The notes under the pieces were generated by a model. It was given only the letters and a program-made list of their open reading frames with translations, did no database searches and had not been told where the DNA came from. DNA of 64,000 bases from Monilinia fructicola (Eukaryota > Ascomycota > Leotiomycetes > Helotiales > Sclerotiniaceae), in assembly GCA_008692225.1 (NCBI GenBank), contig VICG01000005.1, positions 777,001 to 841,000 of the forward strand, in the 5' to 3' direction. This document shows positions 12,248 through 24,086 of this stretch, piece by piece. Position 1 is the first letter of the stretch. Each line of letters begins with the position of its first letter. The position numbers and the translations under genes were made by a program.

Positions 12248-13661
12248 TTAACCTGAACCCTCTCCAAGCAATCCCAACCCCGTATTATTCAGACTGAACT
12301 TGTATTTCGCCTCCAAAACATATGGGCCATCCTCCGGTCCCCATATCTGTTTGCGACCCCACTCCGGCTGATTAATCCCATCAATCCAATCTTCGACCTC
12401 CATGACCACACATCCAAACTGTTGAATGGTTCTTGGCCTGTCACTCACATTGAAGAGTCCCTGCGTTTCTTTGAGAGCCATGGATCCATTTTGACCACCG
12501 CAGGAATAAACTTGGAAACGCAGATTGATCACTGTAGATATCGACTTGGATACCAGACCAAGCAGAGCGGAGACGAGCGACAGGGGAGTCGTGCCAGGAA
12601 TAGGGGACCAAAGCGTCGCGATTGATGATGTAGGCTGTGTCATAGCCAGTGCAGTTCTCGCCACAGTTTCCTAAAAGATCGGGGTTGGAGAAGTTGGCTC
12701 CGATTTGCTTGGGGGTGCTCCAGAAATCATTGAGGGATTGCGGTTGATTGGCTACGATGTCGCCCGTTGGAATTAGGATACTGTCTGTACCGATTCTTTG
12801 GCCTCCATATGGTAAGTAGAGGGAGTGGTTGAGAGCGGTAGCTGTCTCGTTGTTGGCGAAGCCATCGAGATTCCAGTATGTCTATAAGAAAAGATTAGAC
12901 ATTTGTAGAGAAAGGAAGAGGAGAAATTAGGGGCTTGGAGAGATAACGTACATGAGAACTCAACATAATAGGAGTTTTCTTCGTGGTAGCAACAGCAATC
13001 ATCTTGAAAGACCAAGTCAAATTAGTCAACGTGTAAGTCACATAACTAATGACTTCTCCTGGAAATCCTTGTTCTCCATCAGGATCTAAATTCTCAAAAT
13101 TAGTACACGCCCAAGCCCACGTCAAAAACACGAGCACCAAAACTCACCAGTCAAGCTAAAGGTAATTGAATTCGTCGTATGCGCAACAACAGTCCAATTT
13201 CTCCAGTCCCATCCGTTTGGACCCCCATGGAGCGTATCAACGCCGTCCGGATGATCTTTCGTCGGATTTTCATTAGCCTTCACATGATACGTCTCTCCAT
13301 CAATGACAAAGCTCGAGTTCCGAATCCGATTCGCATATCTACCGGGTACACCTCCAAAATGCGGATGTTGTCTATCTACTCCATAATAACTCGCGTTATC
13401 AAATCCTGCAACGATATCACGTTCGATGCCAGAAGTATCGTTGATAAAGAGATTCGAGATTGATGCACCATACGCAATAAAGTTTGCGCGGATACCTGGG
13501 GCGGAGAGCTCATATTTTCCATTGGCGTCGGGACCCAGAGAGGAACCGGCAACAGTTCTGTTACCTGCCACACTGGTGTATTGTTCACCGGAAGATTGAG
13601 CTACAGTTAGGCTTGCCAGCGCGCCGATGAGTATTGTTGATATCATATTAGGTGATATCAT
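12248..13661 (-). CDS. Secreted aldose 1-epimerase (galactose mutarotase-like), 1-bp frameshift
   Basis: Three exons: about 13661-13148, 13085-12952 and 12881-12248. Two nearby ATGs (13661, 13646) open a hydrophobic signal peptide (ISTILIGALASLTVA). Family motifs include PGRYANRI, TLHGGPNGWDWRNW, LTDPDGEQGFPGEV across the first junction, and SHTYWNLDGF across the second. Aldose 1-epimerases interconvert sugar anomers; the signal peptide and several N-glycosylation sequons suggest an extracellular form acting on sugars released from plant polymers. In exon 3 the frame reads ...IYSDQSAFP and then loses homology, while FQVYSCGGQNG continues in the next frame; one extra base near 12513-12517 explains it. 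Exon lengths confirm a +1 excess. It is either a recent pseudogene or a sequencing error. Confidence 0.8.
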
Positions 13662-13902
13662 ATTGTCTTGTTCAATTACAAGCAATTACAAGAATTGGAG
13701 GTGTGTATTGAATGTATTAAGGAGTATTGTTGTAATGAAAAAGCGAGTTAGTTGATCGATGGATGAAGTTGTTTTTAGAAGCAGGATTCGAGACGTTTAA
13801 GACGACGCCAAATATCTTGTAGATCGCCGCTCAACCGTGAATCTAAAAGGCGGGGTTCTGGGGTAGGATGATCATACAGGTTATCTACAATAAGTAACCC
13901 TT

Positions 13903-13960
13903 AGTAGTCGTAGTCGTAGTCGTAGTTGTGGTCGTAGTCGTGGTCGTAGTCGTAGTAGTA
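13903..13960. repeat. Imperfect cgtagt / cgtggt hexanucleotide repeat
   Basis: About nine imperfect units of tagtcg and tggtcg type run without interruption, in the 5' flank of the epimerase gene. It is an ordinary simple repeat and could be polymorphic. Confidence 0.85.
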
Positions 13961-14104
13961 GTGAATTCGAAATGAAGCTTCTCGTTTGCAGCAGATCGTC
14001 CGTTTTCCCACACAATCACAAGATTCCACACTCAAAGTCTTTCCGCAGTAGAACCATTCATCAATCCTACTCACAATCAAACAATCACGAATTCTCCCAA
14101 CAAA

Positions 14105-14142
14105 TCAAACAAAGCAAACAAAGCAAACAAAGCAAACAAAGT
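14105..14142. repeat. 9-bp tandem repeat aaacaaagc, about four copies
   Basis: The unit aaacaaagc is repeated about four times without change, preceded by related caaacaatc sequence. There is no coding context. Confidence 0.85.
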
Positions 14143-15447
14143 AATTGCTTAACAACGAACGTCAACGACAAAAGGTGTAGATGCGACCTTTATACTATGG
14201 ACATAGTAGCCCTAACGAACTAGCAGTACAGCTAGGATAACTCCCCCGCACGCATCTGCATCCGCATCGAACACGACATATCCTTTCAGACACCACCTGG
14301 GCAAGGTTAGCATGCGGTGAAAGGCAATTCCAGCGACTCGCCCCTCTTTCTCTTATGCGATTCGTTAATCCACCCTTTCCTGGGATGGGATGAGATGATG
14401 CGGGGATACTAGTACCTTTCACCTTGTACTGCAGCTTCCAGTCGGTCAGTTAGCTTCGTAGGACTAACTGTCAACCCGCTCCATTTCCGGACTTCCCAGC
14501 CTGCCCCGACCAAACCTTCCCTCTCAGCTTCGAGAGAATCAAAAAAACAAATAGACCCGTCTCCCATTTACCCATCCCACTCAATCCAGGCACCATCCTT
14601 GGCTCCCTTCAAAATTCTCACGTAAAAGCTGGATTAGATTTGTCGAACCTGCTTCTCCTAATTGCTAACCCGGTAACCCAAATGTCGTTCTACACCATGA
14701 CGTTGACTTTCCAGGATGGTGATTGGTGCGTTTAGGGACGCTCTCGCAATCCTTGAAGTATTTACAGGTCATGTTGGATGCTAAAATATCCCCGGCCACT
14801 TCAATCTAATCCAGAATGTGGGTGAATGCGGGGTTTGGTCTAACGTTGCACTCACATACTGGGGACCCCAAGCAAGTATCGTGGAGGTATTACCTACTAG
14901 TAGATCATGGGGAATCTACTTTCTACATATCTAAATGGCTAGTGTCTCCGTTATAGGATGATGAGTACATACATGACCCAAAGCTTGTATCCAAACATTG
15001 CTCTTTCCACCGTCTCATTCGTGCGCATAATGTATACAAAATGGAAAATCTTCTCACCGATAGGTCAGCTTGATCCAGCAATTTGTTTGTCCTTTATGCA
15101 TGTAGATAATTATGCAGGTATGCGTTCATCATCACCCATATACAGCCAGTTGATGTGGTATTGCAAGGGCCTTGTGCAACTGTTATTGGACTGATAGTTG
15201 GAGTGATGGACAAAATTGGTCTTCGCCTTTTCTACAGCATAACCTGTGATAAGTATGCATGCATCGAAATAAATTGTTAAAGCATTCATTCTAATCCAGC
15301 GCTCAAATTTATCATATTCATAATATCTACATAGGCGCGCTTGTTTAATGAAAAGGAATTCGAGAGATATATTGACAACACTAACCACGCTCTTACACTC
15401 TTCCAAAACTATTCTCCACAGCTTCTGCTCCCTCATCATATTCATAT

Positions 15448-17325
15448 TCATGCATCAATCAAATTCTCCTCTTGTTGTGCATCCTTCGCCTTCCCTTCCT
15501 CACTATTATCCTTGGTATCCTTGTTTCCAGCCCTTCCCTTGCCCTTGCGGTCAGCTGCAGATCGTTGGTAGAATTCGGCCAAAACCTTTTGTGGAATACG
15601 GTTGAGCAATTCCTTAGGGTAGATTCGGAGTAAGCTCCATGCTTGGTCGAGGGATTCATAAATGGTTCTCGATTCGTATGCAGATTGTGAAATGAATGTA
15701 CGTTCGAATTTCTCCAAGAATTCCAATGAGAGCTTATCCTCAGAAGACAAAGCTTCCTCACCAACGACTGCCTTCATTGCTGCTGCATCACGACCAATGG
15801 CATATTTGGCGTACAACTGGTTAGAAACATCACCATGATCCTTTCTGGTGAGCTTTTCACCGATAGCAGACTTCATAAGACGCGAGAGTGATGGCAACAC
15901 ATTAATAGGTGGATAAATACCGCGGTTGTGCAGTTGTCGATCAATGAAGATTTGTCCCTCGGTAATATAACCAGTCAAATCGGGAATAGGATGAGTGATA
16001 TCGTCATTAGGCATGGTCAAGATAGGAATCTGAGTAATGGAACCATTTCGACCTTGGACACGACCAGCACGTTCATAGATGGTGGACAAATCCGTGTACA
16101 TATAACCTGGGTATCCACGACGACCAGGGACTTCTTCACGGGCTGCCGAGACCTCACGAAGAGCATCACAGTATGCTGTCAAATCAGTAAGAATGACCAA
16201 ACAATGCTTCTCCAATTGGTATGCGTAATATTCGGCGGTGGTAAGAGCAAGACGAGGGGTAATGATACGTTCGATACTATGAAACATTAGCTTCGTGGCT
16301 TGCTATGAGAGACTGACATGGTACTTACGTAGGGTCATTGGCCAAATTCAAAAAGAGGGTGACACGTTCAAGACTTCCGTTCTCCTCAAAATCCCGGGTG
16401 AAGAAACGTGCAGTTTCCAAATTGACACCCATAGCTGCGAAAACAATAGAGAAGTTCTCCTCGTGTCCATCGTGTGTGCCCTTGTTTGTAACACCTTGTT
16501 TCTGGACCAAACCAGCTTGTCGACAAATTTGAGCGGCAATTTCGTTGTGTGGTAAACCGGCAGCGGAGAAGATGGGAATTTTTTGTCCACGAGCAATGGA
16601 GTTCATGGTATCGATAGCAGAAATACCAGTAGAGATCATTTCTTCTGGGTAAACCTGATATAGTTTAGCAGAGAATGCGAATACGAGTCTGCCATTCTTA
16701 CTCTTGAATATGGGTTGATAGGACTTCCGTTGATATCCAAATAATCTTCTGCTAACACCTTGGGCCCCTTGTCAATCGCTCTTCCAGATCCATCGAAGAT
16801 TCGACCCAACATGTCCTCAGAAACACCAAGTTTCAAGCTGTGTCCTGTGAATTCAACCGTAGACTATTGTAGCATTAGCAGTCGTCGCAAACATCGCCAT
16901 GGTCACTTCGCCATACCTTCTTCACATCGATACCATGGGTGCCCTCGAAAACCTGACTCCTGATTAGTATAAGATATTGAACTTTGGACTATCGAATTCG
17001 TACTTGGACAACAGCTCGATCACCTAAAGGTATAGGAAATTAGTAGATGATTCTGTATAACCAATGGCACATATACTACAAACCTCTAGCTTCCAACACT
17101 TGTCCTGACCTCTGTGTGCCATCAGGTAGAGTCAAGCTAACAATTTCATTGTATCTTGGGAATTTGACCTGCAAATTTGTTAGAACATGCCCGAATATCT
17201 CCATAGCCATCATCCTCCACACTCACATTTTCCAAGATAACCAAAGGTCCATTGATACCGCCGATGGTATTATACCTAATTCGCGGCGTAACACTGTACG
17301 ACGACGACTCTCTTGGATCTCCCAT
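15448..17325 (-). CDS. VMA2: V-type proton ATPase subunit B
   Basis: Non-catalytic nucleotide-binding subunit B of the V1 sector, which with subunit A forms the hexameric head driving proton transport into vacuoles and other acidic organelles. Seven exons read cleanly: 17325-17227, 17168-17084, 17023-17004, 16952-16917, 16863-16702, 16654-16329 and 16276-15448. They sum to 1557 nt, or 518 residues, the usual length for the fungal protein. Recognisable segments: MGDPRE at the start, [39 protein letters not shown] (across two short exons), [21 protein letters not shown]-type [35 protein letters not shown] and the C-terminal [14 protein letters not shown]. All junctions have GT...AG. A 20-nt microexon (17023-17004) is present. 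No damage is seen, in contrast to neighbours. Constitutive expression is expected. Confidence 0.96.
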
Positions 17326-17809
17326 GATTGCGATTTGAGTTGCGATTTATTGAAGGTATGAGAAAGAAAAATGGTAAGGGTACTTCAGCTCGCAAGAAGC
17401 CCCAGTGATGATTATGCTGGTTGGTTGCGAGGATGACGAGCTTGATCGTTTGAGAGGTTGGAGAGCGAGCTTGAGATGCTTCAAGGTGGAGCTTAGCTTG
17501 GTTCGAGGCAATTGCGATAAGCGACAAGGTTGGGCTGTATCACGTGCTAAAACTGATCTTGGCATGAATTGAATTCCATGCAGTCTTTCACTCTGTGCAA
17601 CGAAGGAAATTGAGGCATTTGGTAAAGTTTTGATTCATATGGGCTCGTTATGTCGTTCAGTGATATATTTTGGACGGTAATTGATATGCTACAATAAGTA
17701 ATGGTCCAGATTTACCCTAACTCCCACCAAACGCCAGTTATCGTTTTTCATCATGCCATATAAACAGTTCTGGATCTTCTAAGTGTGCCCGTCAAATCGG
17801 TCATCAAAA

Positions 17810-18998
17810 TCATTTACGACTTCTGGCTCCGATCACTGCTTTCCCAACACTACTTGCATTTGGCTTTCCAATTTCCCCAGTTATCCATTGTCCAACATCA
17901 GCCAATGCATCCAAGTCAACACCTGTTTGCATCCCCATGCTCTCAAGCAAGTAAACCATATCTTCGGTAGCGACATTACCAGTAGCCCCTGGACTATATG
18001 GACATCCACCCAGTCCTCCAACACTACTATCAAAAGTTCTAATCCCATGCTCCAAGCTCACGACAGTGTTGATCAACGCCTGTCCATATGTATCATGGAA
18101 ATGCATAGCAATATCCTCGTTAAGTATTCCCGCTGATTGCATCGTACGCAAGAGTTTTCGAGGTTTTAGGTGCAGTACCCATTCCAGTTGTATCTCCAAG
18201 ATCAATCTCATCTGCCCCCATTTCCAATAATTCTGTTGCTATCTCGGCCACTCGATGAGGATCTACATTGCCACCTTCAAATGGACAACCCAAGACAACA
18301 GATATATAGGCGCGAACTCGCATTCCAGCTCGCTTTGCGCCTTGTATAACTTCTTCAAATCGTTTTAATGACGTTGCGATGTCACAGTTGAGATTCTTTT
18401 GTGAAAATGACTCAGTTGCTGCTGCGAACACGGCCATCTCAATATAAGGATTTTTCGAAGATAGATCAGTCTCTATGGGAGAATAATCAACAGGGACGTC
18501 GGCAGTATTGTACGCATTTCGATTCTGGGACAAGATACTCAATGCCTTGTCGAGACCTTTCTTGTTGGGTGCGAGAAAAGAGTATCGTATTGAACCAGAC
18601 GATTGACTATGACTCTGGAGAACATGTTCGAGAATTTCGCTCGCATCTGCCATCTGCCGCAGTTCTGAAGTTAATCGTTGTTAATCCGATACTTTTAGAC
18701 CTCAACTTACTTGCGGTACCCATTTCGGTGCAACGAAAGAACCAGCTTCAATGTTCTGCAAGCCAGTCTTTCCAAGCCTTTCAATCAACTGGATTTTCGT
18801 CGCTAGAGGTATGATCTTCTTCTCGTTCTGCAATCCATCTCGAGGTCCAACTTCCACTATTTTGACTCTATTGTCTCCATGTTGTTTGTTGCCATTGGTT
18901 TCACTTACCAGAGGATCGACTGCTGTTGCAAGACGTCGCAGTTGACAATATTTGAGGCCAATATTACGGCTGTGGAATATGCGCCGTGATAACATCAT
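17810..18998 (-). CDS. Hydroxymethylglutaryl-CoA lyase, mitochondrial (1-bp frameshift)
   Basis: The enzyme cleaves HMG-CoA to acetoacetate and acetyl-CoA, the last step of leucine breakdown, normally in mitochondria. Exon 1 is 18998-18711 and exon 2 is 18653-17810, with a 57-nt intron. The N-terminus ([20 protein letters not shown], rich in Arg, no acids) fits a mitochondrial presequence. Family motifs: [29 protein letters not shown] across the junction, [20 protein letters not shown], the metal-binding FHDTYGQAL and the signature [15 protein letters not shown] with its active-site Cys. Between [10 protein letters not shown] and [10 protein letters not shown] the frame moves by one base, most simply one extra A in an AAAA run (T4 on +, 18155-18158, or the T4 at 18163-18166). 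Exon 2 is 844 nt, one more than a multiple of three. The downstream frame is fully conserved, so the lesion is very recent or an error. Confidence 0.88.
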
Positions 18999-19530
18999 AA
19001 AGTTGCATTGTCCAGTTCACAAGTGATTCCAGGTTTGTTTAAGAGTTGAGCTTGATGGACCTGGGGAACTATGCGGGGAGACAGATAGATGTGCGGGCCG
19101 ATGTTTAACCGACAGTGGTCTTACGTTACGAAAAGTTCTACGAACTGACCAATAGCGAAGGGGTAACGACCTTTCCCAACCCCCACGGTTATCCGCGGAT
19201 AAGCGTTCTAGCCACACATTCACTCACTCTGTTGTCTGTTCTACGGAGTACACGGGAAGAGCTAAAGCTACAAGTATATTGATGAGAATACCCAGGTAGT
19301 ACAATGAGACTTGCTTGGATTTATATCATCGGAGACTCGCACCCAGCCAGGCTGCGCCATTGAACATCAAGCTCAGAATATTACAAGCTAGCAACTTTTC
19401 CACGCAAGTCTAAATCCCTTAATCCATTTATATATGATTAGGTACCTAGTAGTATTTGCCGGTCAACAATCATGTATCAGTGCATAGTTGCCCAGCCATT
19501 CCAACACCAAGGTCCAAAACCATATCCACA
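18999..19530. other. Intergenic, promoter side of HMG-CoA lyase
   Basis: Lies between the 5' end of the HMG-CoA lyase gene and the 3' end of the HET gene, both on the minus strand. I see no RNA gene or repeat. A 3' flank with overlapping short frames on + is not coding-like. Confidence 0.4.
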
Positions 19531-21387
19531 TCAATCATCCTCCCAACTTAACAATTGCAGTGTTGGCGCATCCAAATAAACCTTCACTTCCTCCCTCGCT
19601 CCATACGTCGAGATCTCCTGCTCTCTTCTCCCCGCATGCGGCACCTCACCCGCTCTTCCTACAACCACATACCTACCCGTTTTCCCATCCAACCTAAAGA
19701 CAAGGGTTGTATTACTATCATCAATCCGACAAATCAAATCCCCCGTATCTGCGTTATTCGGTACGTAATGAAGTAAATTTTCACTGGAGATCGATATTCG
19801 CACTCGGTTCTTACTTCCTGTCGCCACGGTAGTCCATTCAAGGCCTTTTCGGAACATTATGTCTAGGTCGCGCCACTTCATTGCTTGTGAAATTTTACTG
19901 GTAGCGAAATCTAGAAGTTTGTTACCAATATTTGAGGAACTTGGAGGCTTCTCTTGGTTGGGAAGCTCATTTGGCATGGGCGAAACTATTTCGATGTAAG
20001 AGTTGCCTTCCGGTATTGCATAGCTTGATTTGGCGCATCCAACGTGGGAAAGGCGGTATGTATCTAGATTCTTTGTAAACCCGGCTTCGTTCATTCTCTG
20101 ATGGATTTGAGCCACTGCCGTAACGACAGTCTCATGGCCCTGATGAGGTAGGACCCACTCGGTAAGAGGAAGATCATCAGATGCGGGACTTAGCCACGAA
20201 ATGGTACCTTCTAGACTGCCCCTGAATTTGAGTGTAGCTTCAGCTGTAGAAGAAAGTATTTTTCGTTGGAGATATTCATCAGGTTTCGGGGCGTCCAAGA
20301 GCCTGTGCAGCGCAGCTGTTGTGTGTCTCGCAGTGTAGAATAGTGGTGACTGGTGCTTGGAAAAATGGTGATTTAGAATGCTAGAGCATATCTCTAGAAC
20401 TGAAATTCCATAATTGACTGGTATCCCTTGCTTGCAACAATCATGAGCAAGACTATGCAGTCCGAAGACTTTATCACGAATATCCTCACATTGTGCTTCA
20501 CTATATGTGAAGAGAAGTTCCAGAAGTGGATGCGCTTGCTCTCCGTGATTCTGCCGCTCTTTCCTTTGCCGATGTAGCCGGCAAGGAATACTGTCCTTGA
20601 TCTTACAAACCGACCTATAAACTTTCTTATCCCGAAGAGTCAACCAATGCTCGGATATCTGTTCTAGATTGTCGCAACAACGAGAGAGATCTCGCCATTC
20701 GAAATTGTATTCGCCGCATTGAACCAATATTTCTTTCGCTAGAGTCAACTCCTGGATGATCCAAAGCCGGTTCCAGTAAGAACGGTAGAATAATCGACAT
20801 AGTGCCTGTAAGGAATGACTTGGATTCGAAGGCAACCGTGAGTAGGGTAGTCCGGTCGTGGGCAGTCTTTGGTTTGATTGTCTACCGGATCGACTGATAG
20901 CTTGAAGAGTCTTGATCGCAAGTGACGGAGTAAGATTCGTTAGTTCAGTATCATGGGCGGAAGAAAATTCTCCTTCTTCATCAATACCTATCCAGCAGAT
21001 TACTCTCGTCGCTTGTTCATAAATCTTGCTCATCTGCCCCACTTGGTGATTTCGCTCAAATATATCATTTTGATTGATACATAAAGCATCTACCCAAAGA
21101 ACTCGCTCCGTGTGATCGTCCCGTAATTGGTGTAGAGCGGACCAGAGATTGGCTCGAACCCAGAGTTTCTGCCCATTAATATAGATCATCCGGCGATCTC
21201 TAATTGAACCCCATTGATACGACAAAGCTTCATATTGAGGTTTGTCTTGAAAACTTACACGTCGCAATTCGCATTGAATACAGTCCTTTGAGATCTGATC
21301 TGGTTGCTTTGAATCCCTCGGGTGTAGATGTACGACTCTTATCTGATGTTCTTCAATCACTCGAGATCCATACATAGAATTATCCAT
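19531..21387 (-). CDS. HET-domain (heterokaryon incompatibility) protein
   Basis: A single exon of 618 residues from the ATG at 21387 (the frame is open further but only from a TTG). The HET domain occupies roughly the first 170 residues: VVHLHP, YEALSYQWGS, LWVRANLWSALHQLR, RVLWVDALCINQND and EQATRVICWIG are the classic family blocks. The middle has the common YRSYWNRLWIIQELTLAKEI segment and KVFGLHSLA. In filamentous fungi some HET proteins trigger programmed cell death when unlike individuals fuse, but most members have no tested role. No NACHT, WD40 or other partner domain is visible at the C-terminus, which reads LDAPTLQLLSWEDD. No frame damage. The neighbours do not suggest a partner gene. 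Confidence 0.93.
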   Translation of the reverse strand: MDNSMYGSRVIEEHQIRVVHLHPRDSKQPDQISKDCIQCELRRVSFQDKPQYEALSYQWGSIRDRRMIYINGQKLWVRANLWSALHQLRDDHTERVLWVDALCINQNDIFERNHQVGQMSKIYEQATRVICWIGIDEEGEFSSAHDTELTNLTPSLAIKTLQAISRSGRQSNQRLPTTGLPYSRLPSNPSHSLQALCRLFYRSYWNRLWIIQELTLAKEILVQCGEYNFEWRDLSRCCDNLEQISEHWLTLRDKKVYRSVCKIKDSIPCRLHRQRKERQNHGEQAHPLLELLFTYSEAQCEDIRDKVFGLHSLAHDCCKQGIPVNYGISVLEICSSILNHHFSKHQSPLFYTARHTTAALHRLLDAPKPDEYLQRKILSSTAEATLKFRGSLEGTISWLSPASDDLPLTEWVLPHQGHETVVTAVAQIHQRMNEAGFTKNLDTYRLSHVGCAKSSYAIPEGNSYIEIVSPMPNELPNQEKPPSSSNIGNKLLDFATSKISQAMKWRDLDIMFRKGLEWTTVATGSKNRVRISISSENLLHYVPNNADTGDLICRIDDSNTTLVFRLDGKTGRYVVVGRAGEVPHAGRREQEISTYGAREEVKVYLDAPTLQLLSWEDD

Positions 21388-22616
21388 GCTGGGATTTTCG
21401 CTATTTTCATCGCTGCCAAGACACAATCAATATTGCGAATAATGTTATCCCCATTCTTGATGTGAACGAGCTTCCAGGTTGTTCAGGACGATGGAGAATG
21501 AGACGGACATGGAAAAGTAGAAGATGGGTGATCAATCAGCTGGTGGCTTGCGCTTTTCCGTAAATGATTGATGGAAGATCGAAAGGAAACGCTGAAGCTG
21601 ACTATCCTCCATAAGATCGGTCCCATGTCCTCTAGTTTCCCGACTGGAGCGACAGTCCATATTGTGATACAAAATGCTGGTACAAATCCCCAAGCCCCCT
21701 CAACCTTCCAACTGACTAATTCCTTTGACGGACATGTTTTCTAGAATGTTAGAAGGAACCTTGGAACTTTATGACATTCAGATGAAGACTTAGAGATTCA
21801 TTAATTGGGTGATTTATGCGATTTAAATGAAATGAATGACTACTTGCGACGAAAAGCTTGGTACCATGCAACTCAAGAGTATGCCTAACACAACCTTGGG
21901 CACTAATACACTAATACACCAATACACCAATAACAAGCCTTACCAACGACATCTATCCATGAGGATATAGAGGTTCGGCAGCTAAACAAGGCTCGAGCAT
22001 AGCTGATCATGACTGGGTTCACTGCAATTCACTCAATTTTCATTGGTAGGCAATATCTTCGTCTCCGAAACAAACTAATGTACTTCGGGCAACTAGACTT
22101 GTTTATAGACGACTAGTTTTATATCTTCACGTCTCAACGACCAATCTATGAAAAAAGTTTGATTATTCGAGTCTTTCCCCCGTGGTTTATACTTTTATCC
22201 CCATGCCAACGGTGCCGAAATAATACCATGGGATACAGGGAGATACATCCCCGGACGAGGATACATACGTAACGGAAAGTTACGCCCCCTATACCCACGG
22301 GACAGATATGGTATACCGATGCCTCAAAATTTCTGTTGTTGTACAGCACTGCGGCTTCTCTTCTACATCTTTCTCGGTGGCGTTCCAGAGCCCCGAATTC
22401 CTGCAAACTTTATTCTTCTTCGAGTGCAAATTGGGATAAATAGAAATTAGAAGTTAGGATTTTCATTTGGGAATCTTCATCGGTTATTCCGACCATTCGG
22501 AAAATAGCCTGCGATCCCACCTTTGATCAGGATCGTATCCTCTTAAACTCTCACTTTTTATCAACATTTTCCTCAAAAATCGAATTTTGCACGCCGTTTT
22601 AGTCAACTACGCCATC
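21388..22616. other. Intergenic between HET gene and methyltransferase
   Basis: Divergent promoters are expected here for the HET gene (-) and the methyltransferase (+). A short repeat of cactaatacac type lies near 21900-21940. No gene-like frame was found; the frame at 22146-22406 (-) has no recognisable content. Confidence 0.4.
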
Positions 22617-24086
22617 ATGTTTGGGTTTGATATTGTGGTAACAGAAACGACGACCGTTGAGCTAGAAGTCGATCCAGCAGTTTGTGGCCCCCCGGAAGGA
22701 TTCATTCAACTACCTAGTATATGCATGACATACTGATGCCTTAAAGGTTGCCGGTACATATTACTCCGATAGCGATGAGGAATATGGAACTGATACAACG
22801 AGAACATTTCACGAAAATAAAGATGATAGTAGGCGTCCATAACCAACGCTCCACATGTTGAACAGGGTACTAATTTGATACTCCTTGTAGAATATATGTT
22901 GCCCTTCGATAAGGTAAAAATCATACTCTGGCTCAAGAAAAGGTTTTGCTAAAACGCATGCTATGCTAGTTCGAAGGCGAACGATTAGGTTTGTGAATAC
23001 CGTCAATATCTGTATGTCTAGATTGTGGCTAACTCTGTAGATCACCAACATGAATTGCTGAAAGCTACGTTGGATGATCAGATATATCTAGCACCCATAA
23101 AGCCAGATGAAATCAAACACATCCTCGAGTCAGTATAATATGATTTTCCTAAACTTGAAGCTCGCCTGCTGGCTTTATTGTACCCCCCGTCTTGTCAAAC
23201 AGTCCATATCTTCAAATATTATATATCACTTACTGATTTTCTGGTATCTTAGTATTGGCACTGGGAATGGCAAATGGGCAGCTGACTTTGGTAAATCACA
23301 TCACGTTTGACCCTCAGTACTCGAGTCTAATCAGACATAGCTACCGAGTATCCAAATACAGAAGTCATTGGTACTGACCTCAGCCTTCCTGTGCGCGAAA
23401 GGTAAATCAACCACTCGATATAGTGGCCCACCGCTAATCATATTGCAGTGTACCCGAAAACTGCAAATTTGTCATAGCTGACGCCGAGGAGCCATGGGAC
23501 TTCCCACATAAATTTGATTTTGTCCACTTACGCGATTTGATGATGTGTTTCAGCGACCAGAAAGAAGTGTTTAAATCTGCTTTTGATGCTCTTGAGCCGG
23601 GTGGGTATTGTCAGATTCTCGATGCAAAACTTCCCCTCGACGCCATTGATGACTCAGTGAAGGGTACTGCTGTTGCAAAATGGTTCGAAGCGTGTGTTCA
23701 AGCGGGTGAGGCAGGCGGAAGGCCTTGGACTAATATTCCAAAATACATGGAATGGATGGAAGATATTGGTTTTGAGGAGGTGACGGAAACAGTTTATCAC
23801 AACCCTATAAATGATTGGGCAATAGGGGCCAAAGAGAAGAAAGTTGGAACAATGATGCAAAAAGATATGAAACTATTCTTGTATTCAACTAAGCGAATCC
23901 TAATGAACGGTCTGAAGTGGAGTGAAGCGGAAGTCGACGAATTGCTCTTGGAGACCAAAAAGTCTGGAAAGGACCGGAACGTTCACGCTTATATCCCCAT
24001 GTAAGTCTCAAAATCCCTCTAGTAGATTTTGACTAACTCTATGAAGTTATGTTGTATGGGGAAGAAAACCCCAGGCTAGCGAGTAA
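22617..24086 (+). CDS. SAM-dependent methyltransferase, LaeA/UMTA-like
   Basis: Exons that join in phase: one ending 22828, then 22891-22913, 22970-22988, 23041-23128, 23253-23290, 23341-23401, 23449-24000 and 24047-24086. They give YMLPFDKFEGERLDHQHELL, then IYLAPIKPDEIKHILDIGTG (SAM motif I continues GNGKWAADFATEYP), then EVIGTDLSLPV, FVIADAEEPWDFPHKFDFVH and FDALEPGGYCQILDA. This is the standard order for fungal class I methyltransferases of the LaeA/UMTA family (cd02440-type fold). The C-terminus YVVWGRKPQASE follows a final small intron. The 5' end is the weak part: ATG 22617 opens MFGFDIV and either continues through an acidic segment or is spliced at 22634 to VAGTYYSDSDEEYG near 22748. 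Substrate unknown. Members include secondary-metabolism regulators and small-molecule methylases; no biosynthetic cluster is visible around it. Confidence 0.85.

Larger units (their letters stand above)
13662..15447. other. Intergenic with simple repeats
   Basis: Spacer between the epimerase promoter side and the 3' end of the V-ATPase gene. It contains a cgtagt-type repeat near 13903-13958 and a 9-bp repeat near 14107-14142. A stretch of frames at 13972-15600 on + has no recognisable content. I find no gene. Confidence 0.5.

Noticed and set aside
21388..21426. Extended start of the HET protein
   Set aside because: The extension begins with TTG; the first ATG is at 21387.
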